Shown here: piece after piece, positions 1 to 7,527 of the stretch | Layout: each line of letters starts with the position of its first letter | Numbering within the stretch: position 1 is the first letter of the stretch | Made by a program: the position numbers and the translations under genes | Notes under the pieces: model-generated | What the model was told of the DNA's origin: nothing | The model's input: only the letters and a program-made list of their open reading frames with translations | The model's database searches: none | From: Rubrivivax gelatinosus | GTDB taxonomy: Bacteria; Pseudomonadota; Gammaproteobacteria; Burkholderiales; Burkholderiaceae_C | Direction of reading: 5' to 3' | Length of the DNA stretch: 64,000 nucleotides | Assembly (NCBI RefSeq): GCF_016583785.1 | Contig: NZ_NRRU01000004.1 | Coordinates: forward strand, 1-64,000

Positions 1-7
1 CCCCCCG

Positions 8-86
8 CCCGCCCCTGAAGGGGCGGGAGCGAGGGAGTCCGAGCGAGAGGATCAGTTTTCAGCAGCCCGAATCCCGGGCTGTGCTG
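8..86 (+). promoter_or_regulatory. Two tandem hairpins upstream of ssb-like gene
   Basis: Positions 8-27 form a perfect stem of nine pairs with a two-base GA loop. Positions 60-86 form a second stem (CAGC + AGCCCG pairing with CGGGCT + GCTG, with a two-base GT bulge). Neither is followed by a T-tract, so simple terminators are unlikely. Structured leaders ahead of ssb-type genes in conjugative leading regions can act as single-strand promoters of the Frpo type. That role is only inferred here. Confidence 0.4.
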
Positions 87-113
87 GTCGTCTCGTCTTC
101 GGAGTGCATCGCC

Positions 114-599
114 ATGGCAAACGTTCGAGTCGAGCAGCGCAACGCTCATCTGGCCGGTCCGGTCCGCCTGGAGTACGTCAACGGCCGCGAAGGCAAGGTC
201 GCGAAGGCGACGATCACCGTGATCTCCAACAACCGCCGCGGCAGCGGCGAGGACCGCGAGGAGGAGGCGACGTCGCTGATGTGGACCCTGTGGGGCCGGC
301 AGGCCGAGAACGCCGCCGAGTACCTGGGCAAGGGCAGCCACGTCAACGTGGCCGGCCGGGTGCGCAACAACAACTACCGCAACGCGGAGGGCGCCGAGGT
401 CTACGGCCTGGCGTTCACGGTCGAGGAGATCGACTACCTCGACAGCCGCGCCGAGTCCGAGGCGCGGCGCGCGCGCAGCGAGGGTGGGGCAGCGGCGCCG
501 GCTGCGGTTCGCAAGACCCTGACGCCGCCGCCTGATGGGGGCGTGGTGCCGGCGGCCAACGGCCGCACGCAACGTCCGCGTCAGCGCCCGCAGGCCTGA
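114..599 (+). CDS. Single-stranded-DNA-binding-like protein (mobile-element SSB)
   Basis: A 161-residue OB-fold protein, probably binding single-stranded DNA during conjugative entry or replication. The start is the ATG at 114, with a GGAG Shine-Dalgarno at 101-104; an in-frame GTG at 81 falls inside a hairpin and is less likely. Residues 1-110 carry the SSB core: strand with TITVIS, the WTLWG segment, HVNVAGRVRNNNY, and the closing strand to EEIDYLD. The tail is Ala/Arg/Pro-rich and lacks the acidic DDDIPF tip of chromosomal SSB, as is usual for plasmid or ICE copies. DUF932 follows on the same strand. Confidence 0.75.
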   Translation: MANVRVEQRNAHLAGPVRLEYVNGREGKVAKATITVISNNRRGSGEDREEEATSLMWTLWGRQAENAAEYLGKGSHVNVAGRVRNNNYRNAEGAEVYGLAFTVEEIDYLDSRAESEARRARSEGGAAAPAAVRKTLTPPPDGGVVPAANGRTQRPRQRPQA

Positions 600-684
600 C
601 CGAGTCCCCGGCGGGCTCTGTCCTGCCGGTCCCGAACCGATCGCGGATCCGGCCGGGTCCGCCCTGCCCCATGCGAGGACCATC

Positions 685-1560
685 ATGCAAACCCGTTCCA
701 CGCTCGCCACCCGCTTCGGCCAACGCACCCAGGTGCTGCGCAGCCATGAGCCGCTGGCCGAAGACCAGATCCGCGCCGTGGCGCCCTCGGTATTCGCCGA
801 CGGCAAGCACGCCAGCCGCTCCGAGCGCTACACCTACATCCCGACCATCGAGGTGCTGCGCGGCCTGAAGCGCGAAGGCTTCGAGCCGTACATGGCGGCG
901 CAGGGCCACAGCCGCAAGGAAGACCGGCGTGCGTTCACCAAGCACATGCTGCGGCTGCGCCATGCCGGCCAGGTCCAGGCAACGCAGACCCGGGCGCGCG
1001 ACACCGTCAACGAGATCATCCTCATCAACAGCCACGACGGCGGCAGTTCGTACCAGATGCTCGCCGGGATGTTCCGCTTCGTTTGCTGCAACGGCCTGGT
1101 CGTCGGCGACGTGGTCGACGACATCCGCATCCCGCACAAGGGCGACGTGCGTGGCGAGGTCATCGAAGGCGCGTTCCGGGTGCTCGAGGAGTTCGACGAG
1201 GTCGACGAGCACACCGAGGCGATGAAGGCGCTGCCGCTGGAGCATGGCGAAGAGATCGCGTTCGCGACCGCGGCGCTGGCGCTGCGCTTCGGTGAGCGCG
1301 CGCTGGAGGATGGCGGCCACGCGCCGGCGCCGGTGACGGCCGAGCAGCTGATCGAGGCGCGCCGTCCCGAAGACCTGGGCCACAACCTGTGGACCACCTT
1401 CCAGCGTGTGCAAGAGAACGTCATCCAGGGCGGGCAGCCGGGCCGCAGCCCGCGGGGCCGCCGGGTGGCGACGCGGCCGGTGGGCAGCATCGACCGGGGC
1501 GTGAGCCTGAACCGCGCGCTCTGGATGCTGGCCGAGGAGATGCGGCGACTGAAGGCCTGA
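685..1560 (+). CDS. DUF932 family plasmid/phage-type protein
   Basis: A 291-residue soluble protein of the DUF932 family, widespread next to ssb and other leading-region genes of plasmids and ICEs. The molecular function is unknown; some relatives are discussed as anti-defence or establishment factors. Typical features are the N-terminal segment with RYTYIPTIEVL (about residues 49-60), the core ILINSHDGGSSYQML and the FVCCNGLVVGD motif in the middle third. The ATG at 685 is chosen because homology-like sequence begins there; the upstream open frame is Pro/Arg-rich and read-through-like. Confidence 0.8.
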   Translation: MQTRSTLATRFGQRTQVLRSHEPLAEDQIRAVAPSVFADGKHASRSERYTYIPTIEVLRGLKREGFEPYMAAQGHSRKEDRRAFTKHMLRLRHAGQVQATQTRARDTVNEIILINSHDGGSSYQMLAGMFRFVCCNGLVVGDVVDDIRIPHKGDVRGEVIEGAFRVLEEFDEVDEHTEAMKALPLEHGEEIAFATAALALRFGERALEDGGHAPAPVTAEQLIEARRPEDLGHNLWTTFQRVQENVIQGGQPGRSPRGRRVATRPVGSIDRGVSLNRALWMLAEEMRRLKA

Positions 1561-1710
1561 TGCCAGGCCGGCCGGCGGGCTTGTGTCCGCCGGCCACGCG
1601 CCGGATGGCAGGCGACGAATCATGCCTCCAAGTCGTCGCCCCCGGCGCGCCACGCAGAGCGGACCATTGTGGCGGGCGCCGGCGCCCGCTCTTCGCGAAA
1701 GGAGCCCACC

Positions 1711-2055
1711 ATGAGAGTCGACGTCAACCGTGCCGAGTCCGACCTCGACGACAGCCGCTCGAGCGAAGCGACGCAGGCCGGCGCGCAGGCGTTCTTGCGG
1801 CTGCTGAACCTGGCCGAGCAGCGCGACTCGGGCCAGATCGCCCGGGTCGCGCGCTTCCTGGCCAGCCTGTACAACGGCCAGGCATTTCCGCTGGACCCGT
1901 ATGACCTGCGGGCCGTGGATGTCGCGATCAGCGACGACATGCTGTGCTGCCTGGACGCCTTGCGGTGGGGTCGAGCCGACCTGCACACGCTGGGCAATGC
2001 GCGCATGCTGGCCGTGATCGAGCGCTGGGGCCTGCGGTGGCCTGCCGACGCGTGA
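1711..2055 (+). CDS. DUF7673-like hypothetical protein
   Basis: A 114-residue acidic soluble protein. The ATG at 1711 is preceded by AGGAG about six bases upstream. The middle has LNLAEQRDSGQIARVARFL and the end has DDMLCCLDALRWGRADLHTL, a pattern I associate with the DUF7673 group found beside DUF932 on conjugative elements. No catalytic motif, membrane segment or DNA-binding motif is obvious, so no function is assigned. It lies between DUF932 and the toxin-antitoxin pair on the same strand and probably belongs to the leading-region set. Confidence 0.65.
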   Translation: MRVDVNRAESDLDDSRSSEATQAGAQAFLRLLNLAEQRDSGQIARVARFLASLYNGQAFPLDPYDLRAVDVAISDDMLCCLDALRWGRADLHTLGNARMLAVIERWGLRWPADA

Positions 2056-2279
2056 ACACCGTGGGGCCCTTCAACGGCGACGCCGGGCGGCTGACTGTCG
2101 AGCGTTCGCCCTGGGGGCCGGCGTCGGTGAGCGCGACCCGACCTTGGGCCTTCGAGGCCGCGCGGTCGGGACCAGCGCGCGGGCTGGCCAAAGAGCGGGG
2201 CTTTGCCGAGGCCGGCGGCGCAGAGGAAAGCCCGCGGCGCTACACTGCATCGCAGTTGCAACGCATCAAAGGGCCCGCC

Positions 2280-2558
2280 ATGAAGACCGCCACCTTGCCG
2301 TCGCTGCGTGTCGAGCCCGAGCTGCGCGCGGCCGCCGAGAGCGTGCTGGTGGAAGGCGAGTCCTTGTCGGGCTTCATCGAGGCGTCGGTGCGCGAGAGCA
2401 TCGAACGCCGGCGCGTGCGTGCCGAATTCATCGTCCGCGGCCTGGCGGCACGCGAGGAGGCACGGCTCAGCGGCGACTACGTCGACGCCGACCAGGTGCT
2501 CGAGAAGCTGCAGCGCAAGCTGGACGCGGCCCGGGCGCGGGCGGTGCCGGCGAAGTGA
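2280..2558 (+). CDS. RHH-type antitoxin (YlcI/YnfO-like)
   Basis: A 92-residue protein with an N-terminal ribbon-helix-helix-like segment (LPSLRVEPELRAAAESVL, then SLSGFIEASVRESIERR) and an Arg/Ala-rich C-terminal tail that would bind the toxin. Such antitoxins neutralise RelE/ParE toxins and repress their own promoter. Its TGA lies inside the GTG start region of the toxin gene at 2555, so translation is coupled. This spacing and the toxin identity are the main support for the call. Confidence 0.75.
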   Translation: MKTATLPSLRVEPELRAAAESVLVEGESLSGFIEASVRESIERRRVRAEFIVRGLAAREEARLSGDYVDADQVLEKLQRKLDAARARAVPAK

Positions 2559-2872
2559 GATTTCGGGTCCGGCTGACCCGTGCGGCCGAGGCCGATCTCG
2601 AGCGGCTCTATGACTTCGTCCTCGAGCGTGAACTGCAGCGCGGCGCGGGGACGCTCGATCTGGCCGACCAGGCGCTGGCCGCCCTGCGGGCCGGCATCGC
2701 GACGCTCAAGACGTCGCCGTTCACCTGCCGCAAGGCTTCATCCGGTGCCTTCCTGCGCGAGCTGGTGGTGAGCTTCGGGCACTCGGGCTATGTCGTGCTC
2801 TTCGAGGTCGAGGACGCGTCCACGGTGACGGTGCTGGCAGTGCGGCACCAGCTCGAGGACGACTTCCACTGA
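2555..2872 (+). CDS. RelE/ParE-family toxin
   Basis: A 105-residue protein starting at GTG 2555 and overlapping the antitoxin stop. It has the RelE/ParE pattern: an N-terminal FRVRLTRAAEADLERLYDF helix, a central LKTSPFTCRKA stretch, a FLRELVVSFG strand with conserved Arg, then YVVLFEVEDASTVTVLAVRHQLEDDF. Family members are mRNA interferases or gyrase poisons; the sequence alone does not say which. With the antitoxin it probably stabilises the element after transfer. Confidence 0.8.
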   Translation: MRFRVRLTRAAEADLERLYDFVLERELQRGAGTLDLADQALAALRAGIATLKTSPFTCRKASSGAFLRELVVSFGHSGYVVLFEVEDASTVTVLAVRHQLEDDFH

Positions 2873-2947
2873 GCGTGCTCGCTCCGACGCGCCGGACCAG
2901 ATTTCCTGTTTGCTGCGGCCGCTTGCCGCCCTGCCTACTATCGGGCC

Positions 2948-3604
2948 ATGTGCAATCGCTATGTCTCACCCGAGGCCGGTGACATGGAGCGTTACTGGCA
3001 CGTCGGTGCCAGGCAGCCCTGGCGCGGCGCCGAGGTGTTCCCGCGCGCGCAGGGGCCATTCATCCGGGCTGCACCTGAGGCGGCCGAACCGCATCGGGAA
3101 CTGGTGATCGGGCAGTGGGGCCTGGTGCCGTGGTTCGCGAAGACCGCGAAGCTGACCTTCTCGACGAACAATGCGCGCTTCGAGGAACTGGCGCAGAAGG
3201 CGTCGTTCAAAGACTCCTGGGCGAAGGGGCGCCGCTGCATCATCCCGGCGAACTCGTTCGACGAACCGAACTGGGAGAGCGGCAAGAACATCTGGTGGCG
3301 CTTCCGGCGCGTGGATGGCTCACCTTGGGGCCTTGCCGGGCTGTGGAACACCTGGGTGGACCGGACGACGGGCGAGGTGGTCGAGAGCTACACGATGCTG
3401 ACGCTCAACGCCGACGCCTGCGCGCTGATGTCGCGTATGCACAAGCCCGACCCGAAGCTGCCCGCGGACCAGCAGGACAAACGCTCCGTCGTGCCGATCG
3501 AGTTCGGGGACGTCGACGAATGGCTGTTTGGCACGCCGCGCGACGCTGCCGCACTGGTGCGCCTCAGCGCGCCGGAGTCATTCGACGCCAGGCCCGCCGC
3601 TTAG
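2948..3604 (+). CDS. SOS-associated peptidase, SRAP/HMCES (YedK) family
   Basis: A 218-residue SRAP-domain protein. Family members cross-link to abasic sites in single-stranded DNA and protect it. The catalytic set is visible: Cys2 right after Met1, the STNNARFE motif (Asn75, Arg77, Glu79), Glu106 in PANSFDEP and His165 in RMHKPDP. Length matches the family. The gene stands alone but on the same strand as the ssb-like and DUF932 genes, suggesting protection of incoming single-stranded T-DNA. Confidence 0.9.
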   Translation: MCNRYVSPEAGDMERYWHVGARQPWRGAEVFPRAQGPFIRAAPEAAEPHRELVIGQWGLVPWFAKTAKLTFSTNNARFEELAQKASFKDSWAKGRRCIIPANSFDEPNWESGKNIWWRFRRVDGSPWGLAGLWNTWVDRTTGEVVESYTMLTLNADACALMSRMHKPDPKLPADQQDKRSVVPIEFGDVDEWLFGTPRDAAALVRLSAPESFDARPAA

Positions 3605-3768
3605 GGTCGCCGGGACGATCGCTCGCCTTGCGGTCCGCGGCCAGCCATCTCTGCAGCGATGGCTACTGTCCCGGCGGATCGCAGCTTCGCGCCGCCATCG
3701 GTCCGCGTCTTCGCCCTTGCGGGGGGTTTACGGCGGGCTCCTGGCTGGATAACCAGTAGAGTCCTGCG

Positions 3769-4239
3769 GTGCCGCTCGCTGCTCTCGTTCTCTCGTGCCT
3801 GGTCGTTGGGATCTCCGACGGGGACACGCTCACCGCCCGTTGCGACAACGCCGCCGACCCGGCGCAGCAGACCGTCCGCGTCCGCCTGGCCGAGATCGAT
3901 GCGCCTGAGAGCCGACAGGCCTTCGGCACACGCTCGCGCCAAAACCTGGCGCTGCTGTGCTTCGGACAGCCGGCGCTGGTCGCGCCGCTCGTCGGCTCAG
4001 CCGGCCGGGATCGCTACGGTCGGCTCGTGGCCCGCGTGACCTGCAGCGGCGTCGATGCCAATGCGGCGCAGGTCCGCAGCGGCATGGCGTGGGTCTACCG
4101 CGCCTATGCGCGCGACTTGTCCCTGCTGGACCTCGAGGCCGATGCGCGAATCCGCGCGGTCGGACTGTGGGCCGACTCCCGCCCGACGCCCCCTTGGGAG
4201 TGGCGCGCCGATCGCCGCACGCCCCGGCACGGGTCGTAG
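3769..4239 (+). CDS. Thermonuclease (SNase)-like protein, probably exported
   Basis: A 156-residue staphylococcal-nuclease-like protein starting at GTG 3769. Residues 1-14 are hydrophobic (PLAALVLSCLVVG), suggesting a short signal or anchor. The SNase core follows: SDGDTLTARC (Ca-binding Asp), VRLAEIDAPESRQ (Arg39, Asp44, Glu47), then GRDRYGRLVARV with the second catalytic Arg. SNase proteins of this size are common on conjugative elements, perhaps for surface or periplasmic DNA degradation. Its 3' end overlaps the tail of an antisense open frame (3997-4458). Confidence 0.8.
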   Translation: MPLAALVLSCLVVGISDGDTLTARCDNAADPAQQTVRVRLAEIDAPESRQAFGTRSRQNLALLCFGQPALVAPLVGSAGRDRYGRLVARVTCSGVDANAAQVRSGMAWVYRAYARDLSLLDLEADARIRAVGLWADSRPTPPWEWRADRRTPRHGS

Positions 4240-4458
4240 CGGCCTTGTCGGCGGCCGCAGATCAGCCGGAGGCCCCGGCTCGTCGTCGCTGCCGACTTCG
4301 CGGATCCAGAACGCGCAGCCGTCGGCTGCCATCGAACGAACGTGGATGCCGGCGGAACGGACGCACACCGCCGCGCTGCCGCCGCCGCACATCCGAGCGA
4401 AGTGCTGGCAGTGCCAGCAGGGATGCCGCTCCGCGGCCCAAGGGTTGAACTCCGCCAT
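3997..4458 (-). CDS. Cys-rich hypothetical protein, tail overlapping SNase gene
   Basis: An open frame of 153 residues, of which only about the first 60 look protein-like: PCWHCQHFARMCGG, CVRSAGIHVRSM, GCAFWIREVGSDDEP. This CxxC/GCxFWxRExGxDDE pattern recurs in small proteins of conjugative elements (my recollection, not checked). The remaining frame runs antisense to the SNase C-terminus, is Arg/Pro-rich and may be incidental. Paired cysteines suggest metal binding. Function unknown. Confidence 0.45.
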   Translation of the reverse strand: MAEFNPWAAERHPCWHCQHFARMCGGGSAAVCVRSAGIHVRSMAADGCAFWIREVGSDDEPGPPADLRPPTRPLRPVPGRAAIGAPLPRGRRAGVGPQSDRADSRIGLEVQQGQVARIGAVDPRHAAADLRRIGIDAAAGHAGHEPTVAIPAG

Positions 4459-4629
4459 TCAGGGAGCATGCCCGCGCCGGGGCTCACGACGTGAGCCCGT
4501 TGCGAGCGGCCTGGCCCAGCGGGATCACCAGCGGGCGCGGCAGTTGGGCAACCGGTACGGCTGCGGCCACCAGGGGCTCGTCGTCTGCGTCGGCTGCCGG
4601 CATCGACGGCTCTTGTCTTGGTCCGGGAG

Positions 4630-4773
4630 ATGTGTTCCGGGACACGCTCAACGATGGCCGTCGGCGATCCCCAGGAGGTGGGCAAGGAGGCGTTGCGCCT
4701 CCTCTTGGGGCAGATCGAGGCGCTGGCACCAGCGTTCATCGCCGGCATGTCGAGAGGCCACCTGTGTGCATGA
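4630..4773 (+). CDS. Possible 47-residue small protein
   Basis: A short frame from ATG 4630 (or ATG 4654) to TGA 4771-4773. Residues 9-40 (VGKEALRLLLGQIEALAPAF) would form an amphipathic helix, and a purine-rich GGGAG directly precedes ATG 4630. No homology is recognised. The opposite strand also reads as an amphipathic helix here, so this may be coincidental. It lies in the otherwise gene-poor stretch between the SNase gene and the stb operon. Confidence 0.25.
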   Translation: MCSGTRSTMAVGDPQEVGKEALRLLLGQIEALAPAFIAGMSRGHLCA

Positions 4774-4866
4774 TGTCCCCAGCCGCCGAGGGCGACCGGT
4801 CGACTGCCGCCGGCGGATCGGTACGCACCTGGTGACGCGTCCGAGTGCCCGACAACGCGCCGTCGC

Positions 4867-5331
4867 TCAGTGAACAAGGAAGCGCAGCACGAGAACCGTG
4901 GTGCCGAGCGACGAGACGATGCCGGCGACGGCGCCCAACGCAACCTGCAGAACGTAGTTGGCGGTCTGCTCACGGCCGAGGCTCCGGAGCTGGGCGGCCA
5001 CCCCGTTCAGAGCAGGCGCTAATTCCTGCGCGACAACGGTCTTCGAGGCCTTGACCATCGCGCGAGTCTGTTCCTCGATCACCTGACGTCGGGCTTCGTC
5101 GGCCGATCGGATCATGAACTCGGCCATGCGCCGCTGCGCGGTAGCCCCGAGGGCTTCGATGCTGGTCTTCACCGAACCGACAGTGGACGTCAAGGTCTGT
5201 GCTGCGTCGAGCATGGCGCTCCGGGTGTCCTCGACCAGCGGTGGCAGAGCTTCGACGCGCCGGATCAACTCCAGCGCCTCGCCGAGCACGTCAGCCAGCA
5301 GCGCCTCGCGGACAGTCTTGGGGCCTTCCAT
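4867..5331 (-). CDS. stbC: StbC-like plasmid stability protein
   Basis: A 154-residue protein: a long alpha-helical, probably coiled-coil middle (residues 20-115, many Ala/Glu/Arg heptads) and a C-terminal hydrophobic segment (VALGAVAGIVSSLGTTVLVL) that would insert in the membrane. The ATG at 5331 overlaps the stbB stop (TGATG) and has GAGGAG just upstream. StbC is the third gene of the R388-type stbABC operon, which tunes plasmid positioning and transfer. Assignment rests mainly on operon position and topology. Confidence 0.65.
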   Translation of the reverse strand: MEGPKTVREALLADVLGEALELIRRVEALPPLVEDTRSAMLDAAQTLTSTVGSVKTSIEALGATAQRRMAEFMIRSADEARRQVIEEQTRAMVKASKTVVAQELAPALNGVAAQLRSLGREQTANYVLQVALGAVAGIVSSLGTTVLVLRFLVH

Positions 5332-6065
5332 CACAGGCTCCTCGCCATGGGCGCGATTGCCGGGGCGGTGGCACCCAGCTGAAGCGCGGCGAAGCAGGCG
5401 TCCAGCCGCGGCACGACGCCGGCGGCCAAGCGCCGGATGGCGAGCTTGCGGGCGATCACGTAGCGCTCGGCGCTGTCGGCCGCGCGCGCGATGAGCGCCC
5501 TGTAATCCGTGGTGTCGCTCGCCAGCGAGACCAGGTCCGTGCCGCCGGCGAGCTGGAAGACCTCGTTCGCGCCGATGTGGCACGCCGGGTTCGCGACCGC
5601 GATTGGATGGCGGGCCAGGAAGTCCAGCAGGCGGTCGAACACCTCGTCGAACTTAATGTCGTCATCCAGCATGTTGAACACGAGCCGCAGACGATGGGGC
5701 GGGATTCCGAGCTGCGCCAGATGCACCAGGGTTGTGACGGTGTCCTTCTGCGGCTTCTGCGCGGCGACGGTGGGGACGACGAAGCAGTCGAAGTCCTCAT
5801 GGCTGCCCTCGTAGCGGCGCATCAGGGCGAGCAAGTCCTCGACGTTGCTGGCGCCGATGTCGACGATCGCGTCGTCGATGGTCTGCAGGTGCTCCTGCAA
5901 CTGCCCGAACTGGCGGCCCCGCAGCGCGTCGGCCGCCTCTCCATCCTCTGCATTGATGCTCTCGACGGCAATGAGCTGCGCGCCGGGGATTCGTGGCGCC
6001 AGGAGATGGCGGGCGATCGTCGTCTTGCCGACGTTCCCCGAGAAGCTGATGACGGCTACTTTCAT
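5331..6065 (-). CDS. stbB: StbB-type P-loop ATPase
   Basis: A 244-residue ATPase. The N-terminus MKVAVISFSGNVGKTTIA contains the deviant Walker A motif GNVGKTT; AIVDIGASNVEDLL gives the Walker-B-like Asp and GSHEDFDCFVVPTV the next strand. This pattern matches StbB of R388-type stb operons, where StbB favours transfer and StbA favours stability. The gene overlaps stbA by ATGA and stbC by one base, so the three are co-transcribed away from oriT. Confidence 0.85.
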   Translation of the reverse strand: MKVAVISFSGNVGKTTIARHLLAPRIPGAQLIAVESINAEDGEAADALRGRQFGQLQEHLQTIDDAIVDIGASNVEDLLALMRRYEGSHEDFDCFVVPTVAAQKPQKDTVTTLVHLAQLGIPPHRLRLVFNMLDDDIKFDEVFDRLLDFLARHPIAVANPACHIGANEVFQLAGGTDLVSLASDTTDYRALIARAADSAERYVIARKLAIRRLAAGVVPRLDACFAALQLGATAPAIAPMARSL

Positions 6066-6403
6066 TTGGCACTCCGGCTGCGGTAGAGCGGGTTGGACAT
6101 CTGGGCGCCGCCGAACACTTCGTCGGCAACGTCCTTCGGGCTGCTGGTGGGAACGATCGACGGCGTCCGCTGGGGCAGCGTCGGCGGTGGCGTGGCAGCA
6201 GGTTCTGGCTGTGAGTCGCGCCGCGGGCGCCAGGCGAGCTCGCGCTGCACGGTGCTCTTGCTCACGACAACCCCTTCATCGGCCAGCGCCTCGCGGATCG
6301 CTTCCAGCGTGTAGCCCTCGGCGTAAAGCCGCCGGATGTCGTTCGCATAAGCCCGCGCCTTGCGAGAAAGGCGACCGGGCGGTCGTTTCGGGGTCAGGGC
6401 CAT
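6062..6403 (-). CDS. stbA: StbA-like DNA-binding protein
   Basis: A 113-residue basic protein starting at ATG 6403. Residues 10-50 read as a helix-turn-helix (KARAYANDIRRLYAEGY, then EAIREAL, then VSKSTVQREL), followed by a Pro/Thr-rich linker and short tail. In R388, StbA binds repeats near oriT and represses the operon. The equivalent position here, first gene of an stbB-containing operon beside a nic site, supports the call, though sequence similarity to StbA itself was not tested. Confidence 0.65.
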   Translation of the reverse strand: MALTPKRPPGRLSRKARAYANDIRRLYAEGYTLEAIREALADEGVVVSKSTVQRELAWRPRRDSQPEPAATPPPTLPQRTPSIVPTSSPKDVADEVFGGAQMSNPLYRSRSAK

Positions 6404-6883
6404 GACGCTTCTCCTGTCTGCGATCCATTGTTGGCCCGGTCGCAGCTCAAAAGTCCGACGATTTCGGACCCAGATTCGTCGCGTCACTGCAGTAGGACGG
6501 CTTGGAATCTGCCGGGACAAGTTATTTCGGGATTACCCCAGACGCGCTGGAAGTAACCGGAGTTGACCCGCTGTGTAATTGCTCGCTGCCCGGATTCGGC
6601 GTCGTCCGGGTCACGCCAGTAGCCCGGTCGGCGTCGGCTATGGAGCGCTGTCGACGGCCATGACCCGTCGTCGACCCGTCAAGGAGGAGAAGGACCGTAT
6701 ACGCAACGCCGTACCCGCTCGCGCCCCGGTCTCGAATCGGCCTTGAAGAATCGGCATGACGCCTACGACTCGACCATTAACGCTCTTGAACTGCTCGCGT
6801 CTCATCAGTGCAGGCGCTCTCTCGATTGGCGACGAATCGAAGGCCAAAATCGTCGCATTTATAGGCCTCTGAATGGCCAATAC
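6404..6883. other. Non-coding stretch between stbA and oriT
   Basis: About 480 bases with no convincing gene on either strand. Its 3' half (about 6690-6880) is visibly more AT-rich than its surroundings, as expected near an origin of transfer. It should hold the stbA promoter and StbA binding sites, but I could not identify a clear repeat array by eye. Confidence 0.5.
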
Positions 6884-6946
6884 TCCAATCCAAGATGAGT
6901 GCAGGATAGGCGGCTTGCCGCCGATTTCACAAAACGCGTATTGGCC
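6875..6946 (-). other. oriT: Probable origin of transfer (oriT) with IncP/MOBP-type nic site
   Basis: On the minus strand a perfect hairpin (GGCGGC-AA-GCCGCC, plus positions 6909-6922) runs directly into TATCCTGCA. This matches the IncP/MOBP nic core YATCCTG^Y, placing the cut between minus-strand bases 6902 and 6901. A perfect 9-base inverted repeat (GGCCAATAC at 6875-6883, GTATTGGCC at 6938-6946) brackets it. The site lies 15 bases from the mobC-like gene and upstream of a MOBP relaxase, which is the expected layout. Transfer polarity would send stb and ssb-side DNA first. Confidence 0.8.
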
Positions 6947-6960
6947 TCCTGGCGTCGGCA

Positions 6961-7527
6961 ATGAGCAATTCTTCCCACGACTTCGTCAGCGTCGACATGC
7001 GCGGTTTGAAAGCCGCGCTGGTCGAGCGCGCGGCGCGCGATCGGGTCACCGTGTCGGCTGTCGTGCGGGCCGCGGTCGAGCGCCACCTGGGCCCTGACGC
7101 TGCGGCCACGGGGCCAGGCAAGCCGGTCATCGCTGCCGCTCGCCAGCCGGTCAAGGTCTCCATCCGGCTGACGGCCGGCGAAGCAGCCAGCCTGGCCGAC
7201 GGCGCGCGGCGCGCCGGTGTCTCGCGTGGCGCGTACCTGGCCGCGTTGGCGTTGGCACCGGCCGGAGCCGTCCGCGGGGTCGACGGCGCCGCGGCGCTCA
7301 CCGCCTCATGCGCTCAACTGGCGACGCTGGCGCGCGACCTCCGGCAGCTCCGGCTGCTGCTCGCACACGGATCGGTGGAGGCGTCGCAGGCCTACCGGCA
7401 GCGGCTGGACGACGTCGAGCGCCTCGTGCGCCAACACCTCGAGATCTCGGCCGACCTGCTGGCCGAGTTGAGGCCACTGCGGCGTGAGCGCCGCGACACC
7501 CCGCAAGGAGCATCCCATGGCTCGTGA
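6961..7527 (+). CDS. mobC: MobC-like relaxosome accessory protein
   Basis: A 188-residue protein. Residues 10-45 look like a ribbon-helix-helix (VSVDMRGLKAALVERAARDR, then VSAVVRAAVERHL). Residues 60-100 are a second basic segment with the MobC-type VSIRLTAGEAASLADGARRAG pattern, and the rest is a long helix. MobC/TraJ-type proteins bind the inverted repeat beside nic and help the relaxase open the strand. It overlaps the relaxase start by 11 bases. ATG 6961 has no strong Shine-Dalgarno; an in-frame ATG at 6997 is an alternative. Confidence 0.75.
   Translation: MSNSSHDFVSVDMRGLKAALVERAARDRVTVSAVVRAAVERHLGPDAAATGPGKPVIAAARQPVKVSIRLTAGEAASLADGARRAGVSRGAYLAALALAPAGAVRGVDGAAALTASCAQLATLARDLRQLRLLLAHGSVEASQAYRQRLDDVERLVRQHLEISADLLAELRPLRRERRDTPQGASHGS

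Noticed and set aside
415-1986. Long minus-strand open frame (523 codons) opposite DUF932
   Set aside because: Arg/Ala/Gly-rich composition and full overlap with the well-supported DUF932 and DUF7673 genes mark it as a GC-driven shadow.
6638-6961. 107-codon minus-strand frame across the oriT region
   Set aside because: It covers the nic hairpin and has no homology-like stretch; better explained as non-coding oriT DNA.
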